This document shows positions 49,799-61,185 of a stretch of DNA of 64,000 nt, one piece after another. Origin of the DNA: Oscheius sp. JU75 (Eukaryota > Nematoda > Chromadorea > Rhabditida > Rhabditidae); assembly GCA_037178855.1 (NCBI GenBank), contig JASJZC010000003.1, positions 1,550,001-1,614,000 on the forward strand, in the 5' to 3' direction. Made by a program: the position numbers and the translations under genes. The notes beneath the pieces were generated by a model. The model was not told where the DNA came from. It saw nothing but the letters and a program-made list of their open reading frames with translations, and did not search any database. Position 1 is the first letter of the stretch; each line of letters opens with the position of its first letter.

Positions 49799-52589
49799 AT
49801 GCTGACTGGACTCTGTCTCTTCTTCATAGCCTATCTCGTCCAGGGATATGAGATTCCTCTGCTCTGGCAGGAACAATGCTCCTTTTCTGAACTGAACATT
49901 ACTGGAGTAGAGGGACAGTTCAATCACTCTGACTACAGAATGAGGGGACTGGCTATGGTTTTCAGACATGGAGAACGGTCAGTCTCTCTGTCTCTCTGTC
50001 CCTATCTTTCAGATCCGGACTGACTCTCCCTGACGATGCAGATGATTGCGGGCCATTCAATCTCCAAGACGATGTCAGGTTCAGTGAGCACGAACTGTTG
50101 GTCCAGAGCGAAGAATTCGTCGATTGGATGGGTATCAGCACTGAGAAGCTGGGATGGAAAGGACAAGAAGGACCCTATGTTCCCTGTCCACAGAGGTCAA
50201 AATGCTCTAGAGGACAACTAACAGCTGAGGGAGCCTTGCAGCATGTGAAGCTCGGAGAGTACATGAGAAAACGGTACGAATGGATGTATGGAAACGGTAA
50301 GTGACAGAGACAGAGACAGTCACCATCTTACAGACACACAACTCAGAGTCACTGTCCGAACCACAAACTACAACCGTACTCTCCAATCGGCTGTCGCTTT
50401 CTGTTCCACCTTCTTGTACCCTCATAAGGAGCGAATCGGTCAAAATCTCGATTTTATGATCGCGAACAACACTCTGATCTGCTTTGACGACGAATGTCAA
50501 TGTCCCTATGCCCACAACCTTTGGTGGAGAGCCCACAACGAAGAGTACGAGACCTTCCTGGACATTGCCACTCCAAGAGTCAGAAAGATTGTGGAGACAG
50601 CCAGACGAATGTCAGAATTCGCTATTTGTCGGGAGCCTCATATGATTTTCGACACCGCCATGACCAGATACATCTGTAGACGGAAAGAGCTCCCGTGTAA
50701 GGAAGGAGAAGGATGTCTGACTTGGAACGATATGAATGAGGTGAGTTGGAGCTCACCCGTACTGTCTCGGCAGAATTGCTGTATAGGGTTGGGGATTGTC
50801 AGTGGGAGGTCAGCTTTTCAGCTCAAACGATATAAAGGTTCGAGCAAGTTTCATGACCATACTTTGTGTGTCTTGAACAATTTTTGGTTTAGCCCAGTCG
50901 GGGGTCTCCGACTGGGCAACAAGAAATGGTTTGATCATCCAGGAACTGTTGTGTTGTATGTACTTGTTGTCTGTGATGCTGCTCTGTCGTCTTCAAAAAC
51001 GAAAGTTGCTCTTACCAGGGTTGGCAATGAGCCGGAGTAGACACCAACAAATGATGAATATAAAAAAAAAGTGGTACTTTAGCACGTTTTAGATCTCATT
51101 AAAAGGAGTACTCTGGTATGCCCAAATGCATCTTTTTTCACTAAAAACGGTCAAAATCACTCTTTTTGTCTAAAATCTCAAATTGTTCTACCCGTTGCCT
51201 ATTTTGGTTATTAATGTTATTTCAAAACGGAACAGTCCCCTAATCACTCTCAACACTACTCTCTATCTTCTCTTCTTTTCTTTCGGGTAATAGTAAAAGG
51301 ACCCATACAGAGTCTCTGAATAATCGATTTTTTTTTATTTTTTTTTTTTTTAGAAACGCCGCAAAATTCTCCCTAAACCTTGATTTTCAAGGGTACGGAT
51401 TTTGCGAAAGGATTTCGCCTGGAAAATTTCGAACTGTTCCCCATACATGTTTTTCAGGCATCAAATTGGGATTGATTCAGGCTTTCTTTTGACCCCCCAT
51501 TGACCTTTTTTTATTCAAATAGTACAAAAAATACGACACCGAGAAGTTGCGCGGGACAAAAAATACCGGCCACATGGATTGTAAAACGACAGACCCAAAC
51601 AAAGTTAATCAAAGATACCATGACATATTTGAGCTGTCTCCCTGTTTTTGCGTCTGTTTATTTTGAACAGAAATGCCATGCCTGTCTCTGTCAGTTTTGC
51701 TAGCTTCTCTTGTGATAAAACAAACATTACTTGTCAAGTGTTACCTCTTTCGTGTCTCTATCAGCTAACGTTGGTTTGTGTCTGTCAAAGCTGCGCAAAA
51801 GTCTGGGACTGATTCAACTGGCTTCGAGAGCTAGTTTATCATCAAATCGTTTGACAGTGCCTACCTTGTCAGTCTTCTGCAAACCTACAGAGCCCCAGTC
51901 CTCATAGCTATCCACCCGCCCTGCAGAGGCGCTCACAATCAGATTTCTACCGATGGTCTTCCTATCTTATGTCATAATCAAAAGTGTCGAAACCATGAGA
52001 TCCCAGGAAACATTAGGCCTGTCTTGATCCCAAAATCTCACAATTCTCTTCTTCAGATTCTCAACTTTACCACGATCCGCGGCTGGTACTGGTACAATAC
52101 GACCTCCAAGTACATGCGAAAATCCGTCGATGACATCAAGACCCTGAACTTTTTGACCATGCTGTTTCGAGACGTCTCAGCCCTTCAGAATGACACTTCC
52201 GCTTCCTTCATAAGGGTACTTTTGCCTATTTTTTTGTGACAGACATGGATTTTTTAGCTAATCTCTGGTCACGACATCACCGTCGCTGCAATCTTTCATA
52301 GTTTGGGCGTGGAGTTCCCTGATCCGCCTAGGTATACTTCGAGGATTGTGGTCGAGGTGGAATTCTGAGTTAGGCAAACAAAATCCATATTTAGGTTTTC
52401 GAGAAGTTTGATGGAAATCAGTACTTCCGCATGATCTTCAATGGGCTTGACTATACTCCGAAACTGTCAATTTGTTCAGAGAGGGTAGATGGACTCTGTC
52501 CACTGTCTAAGCTCAAGGAGTGTTTTGTCAAGATGCAGGAGATTACAAAGGAGACGAGAGACAAGTGCTTTGAGGATCCGGAGATTTGA
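49799..52589 (+). CDS. 2-phosphoxylose phosphatase-like histidine acid phosphatase
   Basis: ATG 49799 gives a signal/anchor, MLTGLCLFFIAYLVQGYEIP. The catalytic motif is AMVFRHGERS (RHGxR). Then LTAEGALQHVKLGEYMRKRY, TTNYNRTLQSAVAFCSTFLY, the paired-cysteine segment CFDDECQCPYAHNLWW, and after a 1,316-bp intron (50741-52056) ILNFTTIRGWYWYN. The proton-donor motif is LISGHDITVA, then VFEKFDGNQYFRMIFNGLDY, ending CFEDPEI, TGA 52587-52589. Order and cysteine pattern fit PXYLP1 (ACPL2), the Golgi enzyme that removes phosphate from xylose in the proteoglycan linkage region and so allows glycosaminoglycan growth. The RHG and HD motifs are intact. Confidence 0.8.
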
Positions 52590-52702
52590 ATGAAGAGTTG
52601 TGGGGAAGTCCAAAAAGAAGCCGTTGAGTTTTCCTTTGAAAAGACGCCAGCCTTTCTTCCATCTGTTCTGTTCTTAGGGAACTGGAAGTCTTCGTAGAAC
52701 TA

Positions 52703-53944
52703 TTGGGTTGGTAAATAAGTCTTTTCGCTTTTTGTAAACATGTTCTTTTCCTTGTTTATGACAACGGCCGAGCTATTGGTTATAGCACCTCTTGTTGCTC
52801 ATTCAATCTTCTACCACCACCATGCAAGACACCCCTTCCCTTCTTCTTATTTTCTATTCTCTGTTCGTTTTGATCCGGACTATTGATGACCTGCCACCCT
52901 ACGATCTGCGACATGAGTTCTTCAAAGGCACGAATGGAGCCCAAACGGTGGCTGATATCAACGATGTTTATGGCCAAGGGACGACGTCTACGAGGGTATG
53001 CCAGTTGTGGCTCTATCGCTTTCGGTCTGGGGACAAAAGTGTCAAAGATGAGCCAAGGTCAACTTTTGATGTATCGAAGCTGCTGCAGCTCGTGAACGAG
53101 AACAATCGTCAGACTACCCGTGAACTAGCAGAAGCACTGTCTGTCAGTCATGCTGCAGTGGAACATCATTTGAAGCAATTGAGATTTATGAAGAAACTGG
53201 GCACTTGGTTGCCGCATGACCTCAGTGACGCCCAGAAGTGGCAGCGCATGTCCGTCGCCCATTCTCTCCTGTCCACGTATGAGAGGAAACCCTTTTTACC
53301 ACGCCTGGTGATGGGGAATGAGAAGTGGGTAACGTAGGTAAACTTCCAAAGGAAGCGTCAATGGGTGGGTCCAGGGCAGGCACCAAGTCCTGATGTGAAA
53401 CCTGACACCCATCAAAAGAAGATTATGCTCTGTGTTTTCTAGGATATTGAAGGAGTGGTGCATTGGGAACTGCTGGATGCTGGAACTACCCTTACGGCTG
53501 CCATATACAGCCAGCAACTTGAAAAGGTTACCGTTGCACTTCGTCAGAAACGGCCGCTGAAGTCGAAAGTCATCCTGCAGATGGACAACGCGCGCCCCCA
53601 TGTTGCAAAACTCACTCGCTCCAAGATCCACGACCTGGGTTGGGAGATTTTACCCCATCCTCCATACAGCCTAGACCTTGCCCCTTCCGACTATTATCTG
53701 TTCCGGACCCTCAACAATGAGATTGGAGGACAACAGTTTGATTCCGACGGCGCACTCAAAACCTTGTTGACAAACTTCTTCGCGTCGAAACCCAAGATGT
53801 TCTACGAGCGTGGCATCCGTAAGCTACCCGTGAAATGGGCAGACGTGGTACATCATAATGGTAATAACAACGAACGAAAAAGTTATTTGGAAGTCAATAA
53901 ATTTTTGCGTTTGAAAAAGCGAAAAGACTTATTTACCAACCCAA
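52703..53944 (+). mobile_element. Mariner-family DNA transposon, nearly full length (copy 2)
   Basis: The element is 1,242 bp with the same termini as copy 1 (TTGGGTTGGTAAATAAGTC at left; GACTTATTTACCAACCCAA at right) and TA on each side. The transposase frame runs from about 52792: helix-turn-helix part RELAEALSVSHAAVEHHLKQ, then the catalytic half with QMDNARPHVAKLTRSK and LDLAPSDYYLFRTL. The catalytic aspartates look intact here. The frame is cut by a TAG just after GNEKWVT, the same codon as in copy 1, and by a TAG in CVF(stop)DIEG, which is tryptophan in copy 1. It sits just downstream of the phosphatase gene. Confidence 0.95.
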
Positions 53945-53984
53945 TAATTCCACGTTTGAGAGAAGTGGAGTCTGTCTATCTGTA

Positions 53985-55520
53985 AATCACATATGGCGGT
54001 GATATGGCGGTCTGTGAGAGAAGAGAGTACGGCATAGGCAGGGAGGATCTGGGTCAGAGACGGAGAGAAACCATTGGCTGGGCGCCAATAGATTTGAAAG
54101 CGGGGAGTTTAGCAAGTTTGCCATCGTAAGTGAATCAAACACTATTTAAGCAAAAGGGTATACATTTAACAACTTCTAAATAAACCAAGAAAGACAAAAA
54201 AAACAGTGGGTCAAGAGCTCTAACTGCATTCCCAGGGAGAAAGATCAATCTTCTCCTCTTTGTAATTATAGTCTTCGTAATTAATAGCTATCTTAGATGC
54301 TCTATAGTTCCTCAGCGGATGGGGGGCAACTAGCAACTGATTTTGGGTACAGAACAAAACAAATTTCGACGAACTGCAAAAATGACAACAGTTTCTAACC
54401 AAGTGGAGATGACCACGAGAGGGGCGAAAATGATGAGCCGAATTGGATGTATATGAAACCATGTGAGCAGTGCAAGTCTTTTATAGCAACTCAGTATTAA
54501 GAAATGCGAATGTTTGAGTGGATACATCAGTCTCCTATAAACTGGATCACTGAGACGGATGGCAGCCTTAGAACACATGTCGAGACTTTTGTGAAAATTT
54601 TGCTTCAGTCACGAAGAAGCCTAGACCATCCCAACAATCTCATTTGTTGATTCTGTTCAGACTTTACTAGAAGCCCTATGTTCTTTAAGGTTTACGGTTC
54701 AACCCACCGTGCGTCAGGTCTGAAATAAGAGACTTGTTGTCTTTCCAGCGGAAAGACTGTTCCAAAATTTCTTTCAACCTCTACATTAGCAGGGTCGGAA
54801 GCATTTGAATACCTCAAACTTGGGTAATTAAACCGACGACTGGGCTCCTTCTCGGATGATATGTCGGCGTGGGGGAGGAGAGAAAACGGCATAGGCCGCG
54901 AGAAAAAAGAGACGGAGAGAAACTGCTGTGCGCCAAAAGGTCTGTAAGCAGGAAACTAGCTAAACTTGCCATCTGAATAAAGGCAGACCATATTTCTCTT
55001 ATTGAATAGGTAAACAGGAATCTCCTAGAAAATAGACTTTATATAACTAAATTCATATTTGTTTGTTGACAGAAAGACAGACAGTACCAGTGGCTCTGCT
55101 CCGGTCTCTCACAAGTTGCTTGTTCCTATACTCTAATTGTTTGGAAGTTCCAGACCATGAAAAGTTTTTCAAAAGCGCGAAACACCTTTCCCAGTCTCCC
55201 AAACAATTTCATACTTGCGCGAAATATGTGTATATGTAATATGTGTATAAGTAGAAGAACAAAAAAGTCTTGTTGCCTTTCCAGTGGAAAGGCCGTTCCA
55301 AAATTTCTTTCAACCTCTACATTAGCAGGGTCGGAAGCATTTGAATACCTCAAACTTGGGTAATTAAACCGACGAATGGGCTCCCTCTCGGATGATATGG
55401 CGGTGTGGGAGGAAAGGAAGTACGGCATAGGCTGAGGAAATCTGCGTCAGAGACAGAGAGACACCATTGGCTGGGCGCCAAAATATTTGAGAGGTGGGAA
55501 TTGTTCAAGTTTGCTTCGAA
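53985..55520. repeat. Three copies of a local repeat of 130-250 bp
   Basis: The shared text includes GATATGGCGGT, TACGGCATAGGC, ACCATTGGCTGGGCGCCAA and AAGTTTGCC. Copy 1 is about 53985-54120, copy 2 about 54725-54970 and copy 3 about 55265-55520. Copies 2 and 3 also share CTCTACATTAGCAGGGTCGG and AATTAAACCGACGA. Open frames on the minus strand inside the copies look alike because of the repeat, not because of a gene. Positions 54120-54720 hold nothing else I can support. Confidence 0.75.
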
Positions 55521-55789
55521 AAATCGGTAAGACTGTTTTATTGGTTCTCTAGACTTTTGGGAGCCTTCAGGAACATACATGTTATCCTCCTCCATCCATA
55601 TTCACCAGCATATTATAACCAAAGAGATTTTAAGGGTATAACGTGAGATAGTATGCATTTCAGGATGGCGTAACAATTTGTCCAAATTTTCCGCGGGCAA
55701 ATAGTTCGTTTTCAGCCTACAGTAGTGAAATTAAACTAGGAATGACTTTTTTTTTTTACAAATACCGGACCTATCTTTGATCAAAAAAA

Positions 55790-55953
55790 GATTTCGCCTA
55801 CCGCGAATTGATTCGGTTGAGTAGGAGCTTCTAAAGTCGCGATCTCAACTTGCTTGTTTGTTTGTCCGGACTCTACTGCAGATGTCACGGTTATACAGGA
55901 AACTGTTAGCCGTGTCTTTGTCTATATCGAATCAATTCGCGGTAGGCGAAATC
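55790..55953. repeat. Perfect 26-bp inverted repeat around 112 bp
   Basis: GATTTCGCCTACCGCGAATT+GATTCG at 55790-55815 is the exact complement of 55928-55953. The region is a small foldback or MITE remnant. From 55600 to 56350 no gene is supported. Confidence 0.85.
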
Positions 55954-56354
55954 AAGATTAACTTGGTTGTCTTCTACCTCGGGTACTACAGGTGCTTCTG
56001 GGCCGGTTGAGAGTATAATATTGAGAAGTAGGGGATCGACATGAAATGTGATGCACCATGTTGGTATAGGAACAAGTTACACTATTACAAACTCTAAATA
56101 TTTTATGATGCAAAATTGCGAAGGCTCTAGTAAGGCAATCAAACCGGGAGAAGATTCACTGGAACTTTGCAAAGTACTTTTGGAGCAAGCGTATCCACTC
56201 CATTAGCCCCTGTTAACTTATCTTTGGGAGGCAGCTAAATGAAACAGTTTACTATTCTAAAACTTCTGTACCTGAAAATGAGAACACAATGTCACATAGA
56301 TAGAAGAGAAAGAAAGAGAAGGTGAGGTGTGTGTGTGATGCAGCCGTAGAGCTT

Positions 56355-56969
56355 CTAAAGAAGAGCAGGACTAGCATCCGGATTGAAGACGTAGTGGGAA
56401 TCCTCTCGCAGCTGCATCTCCTCAAAGATTTCTCCCTGTCTGCTGGAGATAGAGAGAGTTAGTAGGGTCTTTGCCTCTTTCTCTTTGTCTTTCAGCTCTG
56501 TTACTCAAACTTACATCTTTTTGGGCGTCAGTCGCTCCTCCAGTCCTTCGTATCCCTCGAAGGGATGTTTCGACCCGGAGATGTTCTTCCATGAGCGCTT
56601 TCTGAAATGAATCATGTAAAACAAGTGTGACAACAAAAACAAACAGACTCAAGGTCTGGGGAGAACCCAAGTAGAAATCGGCAGCACTCATTTGCGAGGA
56701 GACCGACTGTGATCCTGACTGATTCAACAGTCCGAGCTGTGACGTGTAGATGAATTTCTGGGATCCTGGCTCCTGTTTGATCGTCGGCGACATCTGCTGG
56801 TAGCATTGTTGAGAGCCCTGAGATAAAGAGAAGTCACTGGTAGGAAAGCCCTGAGAGGCTGAGGTCAAAGCTTTCACATATCTGAAGATGCATTGCTGAA
56901 AAACTAGAATCGAGAAACTTACTCGACATAGGACGTGACCGTATTGGCATCGAAATCTTGCTGGTTCAT
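56355..56969 (-). CDS. Unrecognised, probably nuclear protein
   Basis: ATG 56969 opens MNQQDFDANTVTSYVEYVKA. Joined exons continue SASQGFPTSDFSLSQGSQQC, YQQMSPTIKQEPGSQKFIYT, SQMSAADFYLGSPQTLSLKR, SWKNISGSKHPFEGYEGLEE, RLTPKKIRQGEIFEEMQLRE and DSHYVFNPDASPALL, TAG at 56355-56357. IKQEPG is a sumoylation consensus common in transcription regulators. The Gln/Ser-rich middle and conserved-looking C-terminal block suggest a cofactor. I cannot name the family. All introns are under 100 nt; one has GAGAGACAGAGA filler. Confidence 0.55.
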
Positions 56970-57253
56970 TCTGCCGGGAAGACGAGAGTAGGGCTGGAAA
57001 ATACAGAGTTGCTGACAGAGAGACAGAGATACAGAGAGAGAGATAAAGAGGTATAGAGGAACAATGAGACAAAGAGGCAGAACTGACTTAGAAGTGGTAC
57101 TTTCTCGTAGAGGCTACCAAGACTGAACTGAATTGATAGAAAGCGTGTTCTCCCAAAACTATTCTTTTGAATTATTTCAAAATTCCAAAAAGAAATGTTA
57201 GCTCCCAAATTGATTGCCTATAGAACAGAAAGTCAAAACTACTAGTTCTCCCG

Positions 57254-57850
57254 ATGCAGACGACTGTATTTCTTCTGCTGTGTCTTACGGGACTGGTAGC
57301 ACCGCTGAGCCAAGTGATCCAGTGTTCGCCGCGACTCTTTTGCAACCGTCAGGCTCTAGATTACTGGAAGATGACGCGAGACGCTGTCCAGCAGATCCTG
57401 CGCCTGCAAACGTTCCTTCTCGACCATGGACTCGTGCACAACTCAAGCCAGCTGCAACTTCTCGCCTTGCGCGATCGACTCTGTCAGGATACCTCAATGA
57501 CGGTTTTTCTGCTCGACTACGACGAGAAGATAGACGAGCAAGAGCTGAGCTGCGTCTGGCCGGGATCCGAGACCTCGATCACCTGTACTCCCGTGCCAGA
57601 AAAGTACAGAAATGAGCCCTACACTTACATTTCGCCGCAGGAGGCACGCGACAAGATTGCCCGCTTCCGCAGAAAGATTGGCTGTCGACGCGAGACGGAA
57701 GAAGGCATGTATTTTCTCGACAGTCAAGTGACAGAGCTCCACATCTGCAACGAGAGATGCATCCAGGCCGGCATCGGATACGTCGCCTCCTGCCTCATGA
57801 TGATCGTCTTTTCGGTAGCAGTGGTTCTTCATTGCATCCATGGAGAATAA
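57254..57850 (+). CDS. Intronless cysteine-rich membrane protein, unrecognised
   Basis: ATG 57254 opens a 198-residue frame with a signal peptide, MQTTVFLLLCLTGLVAPLSQ. A helical ectodomain with cysteines follows (RLFCNRQALDYWKMTRDAVQ, LRDRLCQDTSMTVFLLDYDE, ELSCVWPGSETSITC, RRKIGCRRETEEGMYFLDSQ, LHICNERCIQAGIGYV), then a membrane segment SCLMMIVFSVAVVLHCI and TAA 57848-57850. Its GC content is clearly higher than the flanks, and it lacks introns, unlike most genes here. That could reflect a retrocopy origin or transfer. Function is unknown. Confidence 0.6.
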   Translation: MQTTVFLLLCLTGLVAPLSQVIQCSPRLFCNRQALDYWKMTRDAVQQILRLQTFLLDHGLVHNSSQLQLLALRDRLCQDTSMTVFLLDYDEKIDEQELSCVWPGSETSITCTPVPEKYRNEPYTYISPQEARDKIARFRRKIGCRRETEEGMYFLDSQVTELHICNERCIQAGIGYVASCLMMIVFSVAVVLHCIHGE

Positions 57851-59190
57851 TAGAACTTCTTTGTGCTGCTATAAATTGCTAAACGGTACGTGGAACTTAG
57901 AGTCTCTTACAGTAGCTCTGTCTACCTGACTCTTTGTCTCTCTGTCTCTCCGTTTCTGTCTTTCTGTTTATCTGTTTATTTGTCTCTCTGTCCCTCCGTC
58001 CCTCCCTCCTTCTGTCCCTATTTCTCCTTTTTCTTTCTTTGCAAAAGAATGATTATCAACCGCCATGTCTCACCCGTACTTTGTTCACATGACAATTTTC
58101 TGTCTAGGCTCTGTGGGTAAATGATCACATAATTATGCCCCTCACGTTCACAACCTGTACGAATTACTGAGATCGAATTGCTGCTGGGGAAATAAAAGAG
58201 TTCCGGAAGAGGAACACGTGCTCTCCCGTTCCGGTCCCCTCTTTTTCAATGTACAGCTGCATCGCAGCTGCTACATGAGGATGAAGTGATTAGTGAAACG
58301 AGAGGGTTGATGCACATGTTAACAGAATTTATGACGACACCCCTGTGTTCCTGAATTGTACTTTGCATGTCTGTGAGAGAGCAAAGCGGATATTATGCCT
58401 TCTTCACATTCTGCCCAGTGAGGACTTGATAACTGGGGGAAACAGTGTGTAAAATTAAGATATTCTTCTTCTAATGATCTAGACTGGGACTGAAGACAAC
58501 AATTTCAAAGAAGTCTCTGTGCCACTGTCTTTGAACCACTATTGTCCTTTCAGCCTTCTGTTACTGACAGCCAATGAACTGTCTTCGTTTGCCAGTTTTT
58601 TTAGACTAGCTTGGGACTGTTCTTTACACACTCCTCACTTTTTCTGTCTCCTCCAGTATATAGAAAGATTCAAGAGTCAAGCAACCCTCCCCTGCTTTTT
58701 GTCCCTCCTTCCTGTTGCCTTATTATGAAGAAGGCTCTCATAAATTAGTCACGGGTCTCTTTCAGGAGTCTTTCTACTTTCTTCACTATGGGATAGCTTG
58801 GTGGATAGAGTGTTAACTGCATGCTGTTCCGAACATTTGGACTGATATAAACATTTCTTTAGCAGAGAGAGGGTGAGAGAGCGGCGTGGCAGCCGTGAGA
58901 AACTGCGCTCGGGGCTGACATAAACTCTTGTTATTGAACGCAAATTAGCTGTTTTTACGTATTGACCGAGGAGGAAGATAGGAAAAAAGTAGTAAGATAA
59001 AATGTGGTTGAGTGCATCCAGGAAATGGGCGCAATAAATAAACGAAACAGTTTTTGTTCCCTCCGCCTGTTGATTTTTTCTTTGTGTCATAGAGCTCTTG
59101 AAAGTCTAGAGACACGGGAAAAAACCGACGAGCTCGGGTCTGGCTGTCTCTTTCTCTCTCTCTCTATCTTTTTGGGACTGAGAGACAGTG
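57851..59190. other. Intergenic; GTCTCT/CCCTCC low-complexity tract
   Basis: Pyrimidine-rich repeats (TCTCTGTCTCTC and TCCCTCCGTCCCTCC) fill about 57935-58040. No coding exon is supported between 58.0 and 59.2 kb. Confidence 0.45.
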
Positions 59191-59199
59191 TAGCTATGG

Positions 59200-59330
59200 C
59201 TACGGACCCGCCCCCTCTCTCAAATCCGATAATCACGGTGAACGCCCCGAGGATATGCGATAGAGGGTAGGAGAGGCTGGTGTATAATCCGATGAAATCT
59301 CTGTAAACAATAATCTTAACAAGAGCTGAC
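59200..59330 (-). CDS. Possible exon of a membrane protein
   Basis: After a GTTTACAG acceptor the minus strand reads RDFIGLYTSLSYPLSHILGA, FTVIIGFERGGGSVAIA, hydrophobic enough to cross a membrane. No partner exon was found and the opposite strand is also open, so this is tentative. Confidence 0.2.
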
Positions 59331-59539
59331 CGAAAAAAAGACTCTGTTGGATGGGACAAAGTGGGGAAGACCACTGTTTGGCCGGCGCTGCAGGCGATCG
59401 ACTGGGCCCCCGGGGTGACGGCTGCCGTTTCTTCGGCTGGTCCCACTACTGACGTCACAGAAAAACATAGGACGTACTAAAATTGTAAAAAATGGATTCG
59501 AAAATCTACTATCCCTGACGAATTGGCAATTAGGGCTTC

Positions 59540-59825
59540 AGACAGACAGACATCTCCCTCACCTTCATTACTGCGTTCATTCTGGCTTGCTACTTCTTCT
59601 TTAGAAGTAATCATGTTGGTGATGATGTCCCCACGCAAGATCACGAAGACGCTCTGGGAAGGATACACGAACATTATCGACACCGCTCGGGCGGAGAAGA
59701 AAAAGACCGCGGAGATCAGTAGTAAGATTATCGGTGAAAACGGAGAGCGCATCAAGGATCAGCCGAATGGAGTCAGCCAGTATGAGACGGGCGCCGAGCA
59801 AGTTTTAGCCGACAGAGGTAAGTGA
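59540..59825 (+). CDS. Possible exon, two frames compete
   Basis: One frame gives a membrane segment and charged tail (ISLTFITAFILACYFFFRSN, then DHEDALGRIHEHYRHRSGGE). The other gives LWEGYTNIIDTARAEKKKTA and IIGENGERIKDQPNG, ending at a GTAAGTGAT donor. GC content is raised compared with the flanks. I cannot choose between the frames and see no start codon. Confidence 0.25.
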
Positions 59826-60479
59826 TAATGAGCCAAAATTTGCAGATCTACGGAAGATCAGCGACTAAGAAGACGGGTCAAACGGAAACTGAAGCAGGGA
59901 TACGCCAATACCCTCAGCTCGTAGCCAATTCGGTGGCACGAGAGATTACCGACGGCTACGAGACTGTCATGTTGATCAAGACGGACACAGGATGATCGGC
60001 GGAAAGGAGTGCGTTACCTGTTCCGAGGCATCAACAACCGGCTTCTTTTTGCTTCTTTTTAGCTGGATGATTTCCGGTAGTAGATCCCAGAAAACGGATA
60101 CTTATCGTACAGCTGAAGAGGCCATGGAATTTGTGGAAGAATGTTTCCGGTTGGATCGTGGGGGACGACGAGTTGAACAGTTATCGAGACATTAGTAATA
60201 AGTTGAACAAGAACAGGAAAGGACTTTCTTTTCCTCTACCTTTTATTTCTTTTTCTCCATTTTTGCATCGAAGACGTTCTTTGCAGGCTAAAAAATGGAG
60301 GCCCAGTCGTTTTTGCAACTCTTCTCGCGTTCGACCAGTCTTCATGTAGTATGTGGGAAGATTGGAAGGTCCAAATGCTGGAAGACTGTTAATCGAGGAC
60401 GCACACCCACTGATGCCGAAGCATTGGCACACTACGATATTTTGAAGATATATAGTCCTCTCAACATCGTCCTGGAACA

Positions 60480-60750
60480 GTTCAGCCAAACACGATATGC
60501 TCAGCCTGCACCGATAGCAGACGACACCCCGGATTACGGAACCATCGGTCAGGAAACGTATGCTAAAGTGGAAAATAACAGGCAGAAAAAAGAAGCTGTA
60601 AGGGTTACATAAAAGTTTGAATCAGTTCTAAAGTTAGGTGGACCTAGTCCTGTCTGGACGGAAACAGTTGGTGCTACTCGAGGAACCGGGCGGCTCGCGA
60701 AAGACCTTCTGTTACGAAACAATTTACAATTTACAATTTATTGTCGGAAT
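60480..60750 (+). pseudogene. Relic of a PIF1/Helitron-type helicase
   Basis: The plus strand reads YGTIGQETYAKVENNRQKK, then in a nearby frame LVLLEEPGGSRKTFCYETIYNL. This resembles the Walker A block of PIF1-like helicases, such as those of Helitrons (normally DGPGGTGKTFxY), with several damaged positions. Stops and frame changes surround it. Similar junk-like frames at 59.9-60.5 kb may be parts of the same dead element. Confidence 0.5.
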
Positions 60751-60769
60751 CAAGGGGTTGCTATCATGT

Positions 60770-61185
60770 CAGGGCTCCCTTGCCGCTCCCATAGCGCGAA
60801 CTCGCTCTTCGTCTCCCTCTATTGTCTCTCGCATCCACATGATTGAAGTTCGTCCGAGGCGACCACAGGCTTTCTTCAGCTCATCTTCCCATCTCATGTA
60901 CGGTCTCCCTAGAGCTCGTCGCTGATCTCCTTCCATCTCGGCCATTTTTCCTCGTCCATGTCTCCTCATTCCTCGCACGATTGAGTTGGGTTGGCTTCGC
61001 GCCATGGGTGTTGACGTGACGATCCCTCTGTGTCGCAGTGCTGGGACCGGAATTTCTTCTTTCCACAAACGGCGACGGCGATGGTAGGCTACTAGAGAGT
61101 GCTTGAAGAAGCGAGCGCACAGTTTGTGAAAATAAAGAAAATTGAAAATAAAGAAATTTGAAAATAAAGAAAATTTACGAAACAA
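60770..61185 (-). mobile_element. 3' fragment of a LINE-type retrotransposon
   Basis: The minus strand encodes MRRHGRGKMAEMEGDQRRAL, GRPYMRWEDELKKACGRLGR and SIMWMRETI. The GRPxxRWxDxxK...W motif is the usual C-terminal end of reverse transcriptases of non-LTR elements. Only this end is present. It abuts the helicase relic and ends in a repeated AAATAAAGAAAATT tail (61125-61170, plus strand complement), as expected for a LINE 3' end. Confidence 0.6.

Noticed and set aside
50820-51040. Coding-like stretch in the long phosphatase intron
   Set aside because: The exons on both sides join in frame without it. It contains a 10-bp hairpin (GCCCAGTCGG/CCGACTGGGC) and does not resemble acid phosphatases.
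59200-59300. Plus-strand frame MATDPPPLSNPIITVNAPRI as a small gene
   Set aside because: It is only about 24 codons, is antisense to a hydrophobic minus-strand frame, and has no splice context. Neither strand could be preferred.
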